From Nonomuraea deserti (GTDB taxonomy: Bacteria > Actinomycetota > Actinomycetes > Streptosporangiales > Streptosporangiaceae), in assembly GCF_004348685.1 (NCBI RefSeq), contig NZ_SMKO01000043.1, positions 1-55,373 on the forward strand: 55,373 nt of DNA, in the 5' to 3' direction. Positions within the stretch are counted from its first letter, which is position 1, and every line of letters begins with the position of its first letter. A program made the position numbers and the translations under genes. Positions 32,748 to 41,495 of the stretch are shown in pieces. The notes under the pieces are model-generated. The model saw only the letters and a program-made list of their open reading frames with translations, was not told where the DNA came from and did no database searches.

Positions 32748-34724
32748 CTACTCGCCCTTGTCAGCACGGTTGAGACGGGCGAGATAGGCGTTGTAGGAGT
32801 CGAGCTCCGGGTCTCCGGCGCCGGAGCGGTCGGCCCTGCGGTCGGTGCGCCGCGCCTGCCGGTCGTCGTCCTGATACCACTGCACCGCGATGGCCAGCAG
32901 CACGATCAGCGTCGGGATCTCGCCGAACCCCCAGGCGATGGCCCCGCCGTCGCGCTGCGTCTGCAGCAGCGTGTCGCCCCAGGGGCGGCCGAGCTGTTCG
33001 TACCATCCGGAGGCGATCACCGCGCCCATCATCATCAGCGCGATGCCGAAGAACGCGTGGAACGGCATGGTGACGAAGAGCATCAGCAACCGCCAGACGT
33101 GCGGGAGCCGGTGGGGCCCCGGATCGACGCCGACGATCACCCAGAAGAACAGGCACCCGCTGATGAGGAAGTGCAGGGTCATCCAGATGTGCCCGAGGTG
33201 CTCCTGCATGGCCGACTCGAACAGCGGCGTGAAATAGAGCGCGTACGTCGACGCCACGAAGATGGAGGTCGCCACCAGGGGATGCGTGACGACCTTGGTG
33301 AACCGGCTGTGCAGGATCGTGGTGATCCACTCCCGCGGCCCGCGGTCGCCCCTCCTCGATGAGGGTTTGAGCGCGCGCAGGGCCAGCGTGACCGGCCCGC
33401 CGAGCACCAGGAAGATCGGCACGACCATGGAGAGCGTCATGTGCTCGATCATGTGCACGTCGAACATGACCTTGGCGTAGCGGGCCAGCCCGCTCTGCGT
33501 GGCGAACACCAGCAGCGCCACGCCGATGAACCAGGCCGCCGTGCGGCCCCACGACCACGCGACACCGCGCCGTGCCAAGCGGTAGACGCCGGCTCCGTAG
33601 AGCCCGGCCAGGACCGCGGCGACCACGGCGAAGAACAGGTCGAGCCACCACAGCGTGAACACGTTCGCCAGCGACAGCTCCGGCGGCATGGGGAAGCCCA
33701 GCAGCTCGAACGCCCGGTCGGCGGGCACGACGACCTCGGGGGGCCGCGTGCGCGACAGTGCCACGGCCAGCCCGACGGTGGCGAGCATGAGCAGCGTCTC
33801 GCCGCCCGCCAGCCGGGTGAACGCCCGTGGCCGGCCGGCGGCGAGGTCGGCCATCGTGCGCTGCCGGTGCCAGTAGCCCACGTAGCCGAGCAGCACGAAC
33901 GCCACGATCTTGGCCACCGCCAGCAGGCCGTATTCGGACGTCCACAGGTCGGAGACCGCGCCCAGCCGCGCCACCAGGCTGAACAGCCCGGACAGCCCCA
34001 CGCCGACGTAGCACCACACGGCCATCCGGGAGAACCTGGCGGCGGCCACCTCCAGCTGCGGCTGACGGCGCAGCGCGTGCGCGGCCAGCACGACGAGCCC
34101 GCCCACCCACAGGGCGAGGGCGAGCAGGTGGAGCGCCACCGACGAGGTGGCCAGGTCGTGGTTGGGCGAGGAGGCGCTGTGCCCGGTCAGCGGCGCGGGC
34201 AGCAGCGTCGCCAGCGCGAACACCAGCAGTCCCGCCGCGGCTCCGGCGGTGATGGCGCCGCGCGAGAACAGCGCGATCGCCACCCCGAACAGCACCACGA
34301 GCGTCAGCGCCACACCCTGCGTGGTCTGGGTGGCGTAGCTGGTCAGGATGGTGCGCTCGAGGATCTGGGGCACCGTCCTGCCGATGGACTCCGCGGCCCC
34401 GAAGAGGATGGCGAGGAACGCCGACCCGGCCCACGCCAGCGCCGACCACGAGCTGGCCTTGACGTAGTCGACGGCGGTCCTGCCGAGCACGCCCTTGTCG
34501 TTGGGCAGCAGCACGGCGGCCATCAGCAGCAGGCCGACGGTGAGCACTCCGGCCGCGTCCATGAGCAGCTTGGACAGCGGCAGCCCCCACCTGACGACCG
34601 CGCCGGCGTCGGGCAGGCCTGGAATGATCTTGGGAAAGGCGCTGCCTCCGGCCATCATGCCGATCACCAGGGCGGCGATCGCGGCCCCCGCACCGGCGAG
34701 CGCGAGACGCGCCGCCCGGCTCAT
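32748..34724 (-). CDS. CopD-CtaG fusion membrane protein (copper transport / oxidase assembly)
   Basis: A 658-residue integral membrane protein with about 15 segments. The first half matches CopD-type copper permeases (ASSPNHDLATSSVALHLLALALWVGG with a conserved His pair, then YVGVGLSGLFSLVARLG). The second half is a caa3_CtaG domain (FDVHMIEHMTLSMVVPIFLVLGGP, HPLVATSIFVASTYALYFTPLFE and HIWMTLHFLISGCLFFW), with conserved His residues likely to bind copper. The C-terminus is charged. It overlaps copC by four bases, so copper enters at CopC and passes inward, probably for cytochrome oxidase. Confidence 0.9.
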   Translation of the reverse strand: MSRAARLALAGAGAAIAALVIGMMAGGSAFPKIIPGLPDAGAVVRWGLPLSKLLMDAAGVLTVGLLLMAAVLLPNDKGVLGRTAVDYVKASSWSALAWAGSAFLAILFGAAESIGRTVPQILERTILTSYATQTTQGVALTLVVLFGVAIALFSRGAITAGAAAGLLVFALATLLPAPLTGHSASSPNHDLATSSVALHLLALALWVGGLVVLAAHALRRQPQLEVAAARFSRMAVWCYVGVGLSGLFSLVARLGAVSDLWTSEYGLLAVAKIVAFVLLGYVGYWHRQRTMADLAAGRPRAFTRLAGGETLLMLATVGLAVALSRTRPPEVVVPADRAFELLGFPMPPELSLANVFTLWWLDLFFAVVAAVLAGLYGAGVYRLARRGVAWSWGRTAAWFIGVALLVFATQSGLARYAKVMFDVHMIEHMTLSMVVPIFLVLGGPVTLALRALKPSSRRGDRGPREWITTILHSRFTKVVTHPLVATSIFVASTYALYFTPLFESAMQEHLGHIWMTLHFLISGCLFFWVIVGVDPGPHRLPHVWRLLMLFVTMPFHAFFGIALMMMGAVIASGWYEQLGRPWGDTLLQTQRDGGAIAWGFGEIPTLIVLLAIAVQWYQDDDRQARRTDRRADRSGAGDPELDSYNAYLARLNRADKGE

Positions 34725-35308
34725 GGCTTCTTCTTCCGCGCGCTGAGCAGGAAGCCGATGCCGATGCCGACGAGCGCGCCGATCACGATGATCAGCCAGA
34801 CGGGGAACATGGCCTCCTGCTCAGCCGACGCCTGCTCGGCGGACGGCGAGGAGGCCGCGGGCGCTGCGGGCTCGGACGCGACGCTGCTCGCGGGTGCGGG
34901 CGCCGCGCTCGTCGCCGTCTCTTCGCCGGGGCTGGGGGACGGCGTCTCCGCCCCCTCGACCCGGAACGGGATCTCCCCTTCGATCGGATGGCCGTCGGAG
35001 GACACGACCCGGTAGGCGATCGTGTATTTTCCGTCGGGCAGCGGCGCCTTGACCGCCTGGCGCACGACCGCGCCGTCCAGCTCGGGCTTGCCGAGCTGGT
35101 GCTGGTCGTCGCCCGGACCCCGCACGATCACGAACGGCATGCGCACCTTGGCGGTGAACTCGAGCTCGACCTCGTCGAGAGCCTTGACCTCGGCGCCCCT
35201 GGCCGGCGAGCTGCTCTTGAGCGCGTCGTGGGCCAGGGCGGGAGCGGCGCCGGACACGAGCAGGGCGGCGAGAATCGCGGCGAGCACCGCGAACGGAGAT
35301 CTCTTCAT
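34721..35308 (-). CDS. CopC-domain copper-binding protein, membrane anchored
   Basis: A 195-residue protein. A signal peptide ends at APALA|HDALKSSSPARGA; this leaves an N-terminal His, the typical copper ligand of CopC (HAxLxxSxPA). The beta-barrel domain has VVSSDGHPIEGEIPFRVEG, where the second His ligand is seen. A Ser/Pro/Ala-rich linker leads to one membrane segment (VWLIIVIGALVGIGIGFLLSA) and a basic tail. It is coupled to the CopD-CtaG gene. The homologous module is YcnJ-like. Confidence 0.92.
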   Translation of the reverse strand: MKRSPFAVLAAILAALLVSGAAPALAHDALKSSSPARGAEVKALDEVELEFTAKVRMPFVIVRGPGDDQHQLGKPELDGAVVRQAVKAPLPDGKYTIAYRVVSSDGHPIEGEIPFRVEGAETPSPSPGEETATSAAPAPASSVASEPAAPAASSPSAEQASAEQEAMFPVWLIIVIGALVGIGIGFLLSARKKKP

Positions 35309-35380
35309 GGCACCTTCAAGGCTACCGACGCCACCGCCCGGTCCGGACCCCGATGTGCGGGCTCCGATACAGGGGTCCGC

Positions 35381-36664
35381 CTACAGACCCGCGCAGGCCA
35401 GTGCCCGCTGGTAGGCCTCGACGGCCCCCTCCGCATCGCCCAGCTCTTCGATCGTCTCGGCCGTGGCCAGCCAGGTGGAGGCGGAGCGGCGGGAGTCGGG
35501 CAGCGGGGTCAGCCAGTCGCGCACCGACGCCACGTGACCGGCGGCCTCGGCCGAGCGCCCGACGGAGCCGTAGGCCCGGCCGAGCAGGAGATTGGCCTCG
35601 GCGCCCAGCACGTGCCCGTATTCGGGGACCAGCCCTCTGCCGATCTTGGCGTGCTCGACGGCCTTGTCGAGGTCGCCGGTCATGTATTCGGCGTAGGCCA
35701 GCTCCACGTGGACCCGGGCCTTGTCGATCGTGCTGGTCGAGGTCTGCTCGAACTCGGCGACCGTCGCGCGCAGCTCGTCGCGCACGGCGGCGGCCTCGGC
35801 GGGCCGGGCCTTGAGCCGCTGCTGCAGGAGCGCGAGGCGCATCCTGGCGACACTGCGCGGATGGCCGTTCTCCAGCTGCACCGCCATGGCCCGTTCGGCG
35901 AAGGACAGCGCCTCCTCGTTGTGGCCGGTGTTGTAGGCGACGTTGGAGGCCATCCAGTTGGCGGCCACGATGGAGCGCGGCGTGCCGAGCGCGTCGGCCG
36001 CGTTGAGCAGCTCGGCCGCGAACTGGCGGGCGCGGAGCAGGTCGCCCCGGTGCATGTAGGCCGACAGCAGGGTCGCGGCCAGCTCGACGAGCGGATCGGT
36101 CCACGGCAGGCGGGCGCTCCCGCCCAGCATCTGCTCCCCCACCGTGACGGCCTCGGTCAGCCGCTCGCTGTCGCGGTAGGCGCGGCACAGCACCATGGCG
36201 ACCTCGATGCGCCGCTCGGGTGACAGCTCCTCCTCGCGGAGCTTGAGGAGGATGGAGATCGCCTCGTCGAGGTCGCCGGCCGCCTCGGTGGCGAGGGCCA
36301 GCCCGAACTCGGTGTCTTGACGAAGCGTGGGCAACCCTGTCAGGTTGCTGTTGGCCAGCAGCTCACGGAAGCGGGTGCGGGCCTCGGCGACCTCGCCGTT
36401 CTCGAGCGCCAACCGTGCGTAGCCGAGAGCCAGCTCGATGTCCTCCATCTGCTCGGCGGTCACACCGTTGATCAGATATGACAGCGAACAGTCCAGTTTC
36501 TGGGCCAACAGCTCCAGAACGGCAGGAGTCGGGGTACGCTTGCCACTCTCGATCAATGAGACGTAGCTGTCCGACAACTCGGGATGCGCCAGCTGTGCCT
36601 GTGACAGGCCGCGTTGTCGCCGAACTGTCTTGATGCGGAGTCCGACCAGGTCAGATGTGGTCAC
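35381..36664 (-). CDS. XRE-family HTH regulator with TPR domain, RRNPP-like
   Basis: A 427-residue protein starting at GTG 36664 with AGGGAG upstream. Residues 7-65 are an XRE helix-turn-helix (GLRIKTVRRQRGLSQAQLAH, then SDSYVSLIESGKRTPTPAVLELLAQKL). Residues about 75-425 are helical repeats of TPR type (LALGYARLALENGEVAEAR, ALATEAAGDLDEAISILLKL, ANWMASNVAYNTGHNEEAL, LAYAEYMTGDLDKAVEHAK). This architecture is that of the RRNPP peptide receptors (Rgg, PlcR, PrgX). It diverges from a tiny secreted-peptide gene only 62 bp away, which makes that peptide the candidate ligand. This regulator type is common and multicopy in actinomycetes. Confidence 0.85.
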   Translation of the reverse strand: MTTSDLVGLRIKTVRRQRGLSQAQLAHPELSDSYVSLIESGKRTPTPAVLELLAQKLDCSLSYLINGVTAEQMEDIELALGYARLALENGEVAEARTRFRELLANSNLTGLPTLRQDTEFGLALATEAAGDLDEAISILLKLREEELSPERRIEVAMVLCRAYRDSERLTEAVTVGEQMLGGSARLPWTDPLVELAATLLSAYMHRGDLLRARQFAAELLNAADALGTPRSIVAANWMASNVAYNTGHNEEALSFAERAMAVQLENGHPRSVARMRLALLQQRLKARPAEAAAVRDELRATVAEFEQTSTSTIDKARVHVELAYAEYMTGDLDKAVEHAKIGRGLVPEYGHVLGAEANLLLGRAYGSVGRSAEAAGHVASVRDWLTPLPDSRRSASTWLATAETIEELGDAEGAVEAYQRALACAGL

Positions 36665-36726
36665 AGTCGTCGCTCCCTGAGAAGATATAGTCCGAGCAAC
36701 CCCCACATAGGCGAGGGAGAACCCCC
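36665..36726. promoter_or_regulatory. Divergent promoter between XRE-TPR regulator and peptide gene
   Basis: The 62-bp gap holds TATAGT (36686-36691) as -10 for the peptide gene, with no good -35 at the right distance, so an activator may be needed. On the minus strand CTATATCTTC overlaps it and may serve the regulator gene. A GAGGGAGA lies 7 bases before the peptide ATG. The overlapping -10 boxes would let one bound protein affect both genes. Confidence 0.5.
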
Positions 36727-36861
36727 ATGCGTATGCGTATTGCCCTGTCGGCACTGGTCACCGCGATGATGGTCGCTGCGACCCTTGCGGGCAATGTTAC
36801 GGCCGCGAGTGCCGAAATGTCCCCCGTCGGCGCCAATCAGGACTCCAGCGACTGCTGCTGA
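36727..36861 (+). CDS. Small secreted peptide precursor, candidate pheromone
   Basis: A 44-residue product read directly from the sequence. Residues 1-29 form a signal peptide: a basic start (MRMR), a hydrophobic core (IALSALVTAMMVAATLAG) and an Ala-x-Ala site (ASA) before E30. The remaining 15 residues are EMSPVGANQDSSDCC. The start is supported by a strong ribosome binding site. It lies divergent to an XRE-TPR regulator and upstream of a SARP regulator. Length, signal and neighbour match the propeptides of RRNPP systems, whose mature C-terminal ends re-enter cells and bind the TPR domain. The C-terminal Cys-Cys is unusual and might be oxidised or modified. No maturation enzyme is adjacent. 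Confidence 0.7.
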   Translation: MRMRIALSALVTAMMVAATLAGNVTAASAEMSPVGANQDSSDCC

Positions 36862-36874
36862 GGCCATCCGGCCA

Positions 36875-36969
36875 GAGGGGCACACTCCCGGCGTCAGGGG
36901 CGCGACACCGCACCTCGCTCCCGACACTCCCCGGGACGATGAGGCACGCCCTCGTCATGTGTGCCCCTC
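36875..36969 (+). other. Inverted repeat downstream of the peptide gene
   Basis: GAGGGGCACAC (36875-36885) is perfectly complementary to GTGTGCCCCTC (36959-36969), and the enclosed 73 bases hold further short stems. The structure begins 13 bases after the peptide stop. It may terminate or stabilise the short peptide transcript. It is not followed by a U-tract, so it is not a classic terminator. Confidence 0.5.
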
Positions 36970-37029
36970 AAACCCCGCTCCGAAGTGTTCCTCCAGCCCG
37001 GCCTTGATCCACAAGTCTATCCGGCGCCG

Positions 37030-37048
37030 TCTACATTTGATCTACAGT
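37030..37048 (+). promoter_or_regulatory. SARP-like direct repeats and -10 upstream of the large regulator
   Basis: TCTACAT (37030-37036) and TCTACAG (37041-37047) are 7-base direct repeats with an 11-bp period, which is the usual spacing of SARP binding boxes. TACAGT (37043-37048) fits a TANNNT -10. The sequence differs from the best-known SARP box (TCGAGNN), so autoregulation is only suggested. Confidence 0.45.
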
Positions 37049-37098
37049 GATCGCTTCGACGACGCTGCTTTGGGGTGATCAAGGAGCGGGGAGGTCGC

Positions 37099-39897
37099 GT
37101 GAGCGAAGAGATCTACATCCGCCTGCTCGGGGCCGTCACCGGTGAGCGGGAGGCCGAGCCCATCGATCTCGGCCCCGCCCGGCAGCAGGTCACTCTCGCA
37201 CTGCTCGCCTCCGTCCCCGCCAGGCCCGTCCCGATGCACCGGCTCGTTTCCGGCATCTGGGGCGACGACGCCCCGCGCAACGCCGAGCAGAGCGTCTACA
37301 CCTACATCTCCGGCTTACGCCGCGCCTTCGAGCCCTCGCGCGGCCGCCGTGAGCCGTCGCGGCTGCTGGCGGGCACGTCCGCCGGATACGTCCTTCGCCT
37401 GCGGCCCGGCCAGGTGGACGCGGTGCTGTTCGGCGAGCGCGTCGCCGACGCCCATCGAGCGCAGCGGCGCGGCGACGACCGGCAGGCCGTGCGCGCGCTC
37501 GACCAGGCACTGCGGATGTGGCGCGGCATCGCGCTGAGCGGCCTGTCGGGCCCGTTCGTGGAGCAGGAACGCGACCGCCTGGAGCAGCTCCGGCTGTCGG
37601 CGGTCGAGCAGCGCGCGGAGAGCCTGCTGCGCCTCGACCGCCACGCGGAGATCGTCGAGGAGCTGCGAGACCTGACCCGCCAGCGCCCCCTGCGCGAGCG
37701 GGCGCGCGAGCTGCTCATGACGGCGCTGTTCCGCTCGGGGCGCCAGGCGGAGGCGCTGGAGACCTTCGAGGAGGGCCGGGTCGTCCTCGCCGAGGAGCTG
37801 GGCCTGTCCCCCGGCGAGGGGCTGCGCAGGTGCCACGAGATGGTGCTGCGCGCCGACGCGGGCCCGCTCCCGCCGCCGGCGCCGCACCAGCTGCCGCGGC
37901 GGCTGGCGGTGTTCGTGGGCAGGGCGGATGAGATCGGCCGGCTGAAGGAGCGCCTGGCGCCCGCGGACGACGCGCCGCCCGGTCCCCTCGTGATCATCAC
38001 GGGGCCGCCCGGCGTCGGCAAGTCGGCGCTCGCGGTGCAGGTCGCCCACCTGGTGGAAGAGCGGTTCCCCGACGGCCAGCTCTACGTCAACTGCCGGGCC
38101 GCCACGCCCGAGCTGCCCGCGCTCACCGCGCTGGAGGTGCTCGGGCGGTTCCTGCGCGCGCTCGGCGTGCCGCCCCACGCCGTGCCGTCCGACCTCGACG
38201 AGGCGGCCGCCGTGTGGCGCAGCCGCCTGCACGGCCGGCGGGTGCTGGCGCTGCTCGACGACGCCGCGGACCTGGCGCAGATCCGGCCGCTGCTGGCCAC
38301 GCCGTTCGGCAACTCGTTGCTGGTGACCAGCCGCGAGGCCATGACGTGGGGCGACGACTATTTCCAGCTGGAGCTGGGCCGCATGTCCCACGCGGAGTCG
38401 GCCACGATGCTGGCCGGGCTCGCCGGCGCGGGCCGGGTGGCGGCCGACGCGGGGCAGACGGCGAGCCTGGTGCGGTTGTGCGACGGCCTGCCGCTGGCCC
38501 TGAAGATCGCGGGCGCGCGCCTGGCCGGCCGTACCGACTGGACCGTGGCGACGCTGGCCGCCCGGCTGAGCGACGAGCGGCGGCGCCTGCACGAGCTCGC
38601 GGTGGGCGACCTGGCGGTGCGTTCCAGCCTCGCGGCCAGCCACACCGCGCTCGAACGCGGCCGCCGGGCCGTCGACCGGCAGGCCGCGCGCATCCTCGCG
38701 CTGCTCGGCCTGCTGCACGTGCCCGAGGCGACCGCCGAGGTGGCGGGCGCGCTGCTCGGCGTGCCGCCCGCGGAGGCGGAGCCGGGTCTGGAACGCCTGG
38801 TCGACGCCCACCTGCTCGACCGCGCCGACCACGGCCGCTACCAGCCGCACGACCTCGTCCGCCTCTTCGCGGGCGAGCTGCGGCCGGACGGCGCCAGGGA
38901 CGCGCTCATCCGCGTGTTCTCCTACTACGCGGCCTCGGCGCGGCTGGCGAGCAGCGTCATCGACCCGCACCGCGTGCAGACCGCCGCCCCCGTGGACGCC
39001 GTTCCCCATCAGGTCTCCGGCTTCGAGGACGCCAAGGCGTGGCTCTCCGAGGAGGAGCCCATCCTGGTCGCCGCGGCCGCCCAGGCCATGAGCTCTCCCG
39101 ACGCCGCGATCGCCAGGCTGGGGATCAACCTCGCGTTCGGCCTCGCCTGGCACCAGCAGCGGACCTACGACATGACGACGATGCTCGCGCTGAACGCGCA
39201 GGCCCTGCGGGTCAGCGAGCGGCTCGGCGACGAGGCGAGCACGCAGCTCGCCCACGACCACGTCGCCAACGCCCTGCGCGTGACCGGGCGCACCGACGAG
39301 GCCGTCGCCCATCTGCGGGCCTCGCTGGCGATCGCCAGGCGGCTCGGCGACGCCTTCGGCGAGCAGCGCGCGATGGGCAACCTCGCCGTCGTGCACATCT
39401 CGGGCGAACGCTTCGAGGAGGCCCTCCCGTGGGCCGAACGCCAGCTCGCCCTCGCCACGAGCATCGGCTCGCGGGTGGGCGTCCGCTACGCGCTGCTGAT
39501 GACAGGCAACGCCCACCGTGGCGCGGGGCGTCCGGAGAAGGCGTGCGAGCCTCTCTACGCGGCGCTGGCGGACGCCATGGAGGTGGGCGACCTCACCCAT
39601 GAGGCGCAGATCCGCATGGGGCTCGGGGAGGCCCACCTCGCCATGGGCCGGCCGGAGGAGGCGCTGGAGCACCTCGTACGGGCCTCCGACCTGATGACGC
39701 TGGTCGGCTACCGGATCGGGAAACTGCGCTGCCTGGTCGGGCTGTCGTACACGCACCGGGTCATGGGGCAGCCGGACCGGGCGCTCGCCTGCGTGACCGA
39801 GGCCGCCGGCTTCGGCGGCGCACTCGGCAACCCCCGCTGGGAGCGGCGGCTGGCGGAGGAGCAGGCGGCCGTGCACGAGGCGCTGCACCAGGTCTGA
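37099..39897 (+). CDS. SARP/AfsR-type regulator with BTAD, NB-ARC and TPR domains
   Basis: A 932-residue regulator. I choose GTG 37099, which has GGGGAGG just upstream, over GTG 37075. An OmpR-type winged helix is at 5-95 (QQVTLALLAS, NAEQSVYTYISGLRRAFEP and SAGYVLRL), with BTAD at about 100-250 (LRERARELLMTALFRSGRQAEAL and LAEELGLSPGEGLRR). The NB-ARC STAND ATPase has Walker A ITGPPGVGKSALAVQ near 300, Walker B VLALLDDA near 380 and GLPLALKIAGARL. TPRs fill about 690-930. AfsR-like proteins activate secondary metabolism in response to signals. It lies 237 bp downstream of the peptide gene. Confidence 0.93.
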   Translation: MSEEIYIRLLGAVTGEREAEPIDLGPARQQVTLALLASVPARPVPMHRLVSGIWGDDAPRNAEQSVYTYISGLRRAFEPSRGRREPSRLLAGTSAGYVLRLRPGQVDAVLFGERVADAHRAQRRGDDRQAVRALDQALRMWRGIALSGLSGPFVEQERDRLEQLRLSAVEQRAESLLRLDRHAEIVEELRDLTRQRPLRERARELLMTALFRSGRQAEALETFEEGRVVLAEELGLSPGEGLRRCHEMVLRADAGPLPPPAPHQLPRRLAVFVGRADEIGRLKERLAPADDAPPGPLVIITGPPGVGKSALAVQVAHLVEERFPDGQLYVNCRAATPELPALTALEVLGRFLRALGVPPHAVPSDLDEAAAVWRSRLHGRRVLALLDDAADLAQIRPLLATPFGNSLLVTSREAMTWGDDYFQLELGRMSHAESATMLAGLAGAGRVAADAGQTASLVRLCDGLPLALKIAGARLAGRTDWTVATLAARLSDERRRLHELAVGDLAVRSSLAASHTALERGRRAVDRQAARILALLGLLHVPEATAEVAGALLGVPPAEAEPGLERLVDAHLLDRADHGRYQPHDLVRLFAGELRPDGARDALIRVFSYYAASARLASSVIDPHRVQTAAPVDAVPHQVSGFEDAKAWLSEEEPILVAAAAQAMSSPDAAIARLGINLAFGLAWHQQRTYDMTTMLALNAQALRVSERLGDEASTQLAHDHVANALRVTGRTDEAVAHLRASLAIARRLGDAFGEQRAMGNLAVVHISGERFEEALPWAERQLALATSIGSRVGVRYALLMTGNAHRGAGRPEKACEPLYAALADAMEVGDLTHEAQIRMGLGEAHLAMGRPEEALEHLVRASDLMTLVGYRIGKLRCLVGLSYTHRVMGQPDRALACVTEAAGFGGALGNPRWERRLAEEQAAVHEALHQV

Positions 39898-39901
39898 TCC
39901 G

Positions 39902-41401
39902 CTATCTCGGCGGGCCCGCGTCCCTGAGCGCGAGGAAGAGGTCGACCCGGTCCGCCATCGCCGACAGGTCCCTGCCGGTCAGCTCCTCGATCCTGCGGAC
40001 GCGGTAGCGGACGGTGTTGACGTGCACGTGCAGCCGCTCGGCGCAGGCGTTCCACGAGCCGGCGCAGTCGAGGTAGACGCGCAGGGTGCGCACCAGCTCC
40101 GACTGGTGCGTGCGGTCGTAGTCGAGCAGCGGCGCCAGCAGCCGGGCGGTGAACGAGCGGCGCACGTCCACCGGCACGGTGGCCAGCAGCAGCGCGTGCG
40201 TGTAGATCTCGTCGCTGGTCACCACGCCGCCGGCGCGGGCCTCGGCCAGGCGTCTGGCGTGCCCGGCCTCCTCGACCCCGCCCTTGACGGCGGCGGCACC
40301 GGTCAGGGCGCCGCTCAGCCCGACGCAGACGCGCGTGCCCGGCAGGGCGGACAGCACCCGCACGCCGGCGCGCAGCCGGTCGGCGACCTCCGAGGCGGTG
40401 CGCTCGCGCAGGGGCACCACGGCGACCGCGCCGTCCCCGTCTACCGCTGGGACCACCGCCGCGACCGCCTCGCGGCCGAGCAGCTCCTCGACGACCTGGC
40501 CGCCGAGGGCGGCAGGGCCGGGAGCGGCTCCCTGGCCGGACACGGTGGCGTTCACGATCGTGTACGGCTCCGCCGCCTCGATGCCGCACGTCCGCAGCCC
40601 GGCGTTCAGCTCGGGCAGGTCGGCCTCGGCCAGCGCGGCGGCGACGAGCTGCTCGATCAACCGGCGCTCGACCCTGCGCCCCTCCTCCATCCGGCTGCGT
40701 TCGAGTGCCACGCAGGCGGCCAGCTCGTAGCCGACGTCGGCCCGGCCGAGCAGGTCGCCGTCGCAGGCCAGCGCCCAGCCCGCGGCCCGGTGACCGCGCC
40801 CGACCGCGAAGATCGTGGTGTCGCCGGCGAGCGCGGGCAGCCGGGTCGCCGTCAGGTACGCCGTCGCGAGGCGTGCCGGGTCGTCGGCCGCGCCGACGAT
40901 CACCTCGCCCGACGCGGACACGACGGCGCCGGTGACGCCCAGCTCCGCGGCGGTCAGCCGGAACAGCTCGGGCAGGCCGGCGCCCTCGGCCATGGCCGCG
41001 ACGAGCCTGCGGTGGCTGCCGAGCGCCTCGCGGACGTCGCCGGACAGGCGGGGCACGACCAGCTCGGCCAGCGTGCGGAACGACACCTCGGTCGGCACCT
41101 CGATCAGGGGCAGCCCGGCGGCCCGGCAGGCCGTCACCAGGTCGCCGGGCACGTGGCCGAGCCAGGCCTGCCCGGCCCCGAGCGCGGCGACGCCGGCCTC
41201 GGCCAGCGCGGCCACGAAGCGGGCCGAGTCCCCGGGCTCGTGCCACCACATGAGCCCGGACAGGACCAGCTCACCGCCGCCCAGGTAGCGCCCGGGCTCG
41301 GGGAGGTCGGTGATGTGCACGGTGCCGAACTCGCGGGCGGGGTCGCCGGCGAGCAGCGTGAGGCGCAGCTCCTCGATGGCCAGCAGGTCAGAGATCCGCA
41401 T
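39902..41401 (-). CDS. PucR-family regulator
   Basis: A 499-residue regulator. The N-terminal PucR domain begins MRISDLLAIEELRLTLLAGD with FGTVHITDLPEPGRYLGGGELVLSG. The C-terminal HTH_30 domain has LVRTLRVYLDCAGSWNACAERLHVHVNTVRYRVRRIEELTG, the PucR recognition helix. The middle GGDEF-like segment covers about 280-400. PucR controls purine catabolism in Bacillus. The divergent molybdenum hydroxylase and the purine permease downstream support the same role here. The ATG follows a TATATT box by 7 bases, so it is likely leaderless. Confidence 0.9.
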   Translation of the reverse strand: MRISDLLAIEELRLTLLAGDPAREFGTVHITDLPEPGRYLGGGELVLSGLMWWHEPGDSARFVAALAEAGVAALGAGQAWLGHVPGDLVTACRAAGLPLIEVPTEVSFRTLAELVVPRLSGDVREALGSHRRLVAAMAEGAGLPELFRLTAAELGVTGAVVSASGEVIVGAADDPARLATAYLTATRLPALAGDTTIFAVGRGHRAAGWALACDGDLLGRADVGYELAACVALERSRMEEGRRVERRLIEQLVAAALAEADLPELNAGLRTCGIEAAEPYTIVNATVSGQGAAPGPAALGGQVVEELLGREAVAAVVPAVDGDGAVAVVPLRERTASEVADRLRAGVRVLSALPGTRVCVGLSGALTGAAAVKGGVEEAGHARRLAEARAGGVVTSDEIYTHALLLATVPVDVRRSFTARLLAPLLDYDRTHQSELVRTLRVYLDCAGSWNACAERLHVHVNTVRYRVRRIEELTGRDLSAMADRVDLFLALRDAGPPR

Positions 41402-41408
41402 TTGGAGG

Positions 41409-41414
41409 AATATA
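41409..41414 (-). promoter_or_regulatory. Leaderless -10 box of the PucR gene
   Basis: TATATT on the minus strand lies 7 bases before the ATG at 41401. This spacing places transcription start at the start codon. I see no convincing -35, so the promoter may depend on an activator. Confidence 0.5.
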
Positions 41415-41495
41415 CAAGGAGGTGCGGGCAACCGCTGACCCGGATTTGACGCCCGGCGCATAGGACGAAACCGGCGGCGGTGCTCTACTCGGAAG

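Noticed and set aside
36727..36861. Small gene as a lanthipeptide or other RiPP precursor
   Set aside because: There are no modification enzymes nearby, and it has a Sec-type signal peptide instead of a RiPP leader. A pheromone-like role fits better, but a RiPP is not fully excluded.
36923..37007. A second small peptide gene in the gap before the SARP gene
   Set aside because: A short frame starts with MRHALVM, but there is no ribosome binding site, no signal peptide and no conserved pattern.
37315..39888. A long minus-strand open frame opposite the SARP regulator
   Set aside because: The translation is rich in Arg, Gly, His and Gln with no recognisable domain, while the plus strand encodes an intact SARP/NB-ARC/TPR protein.
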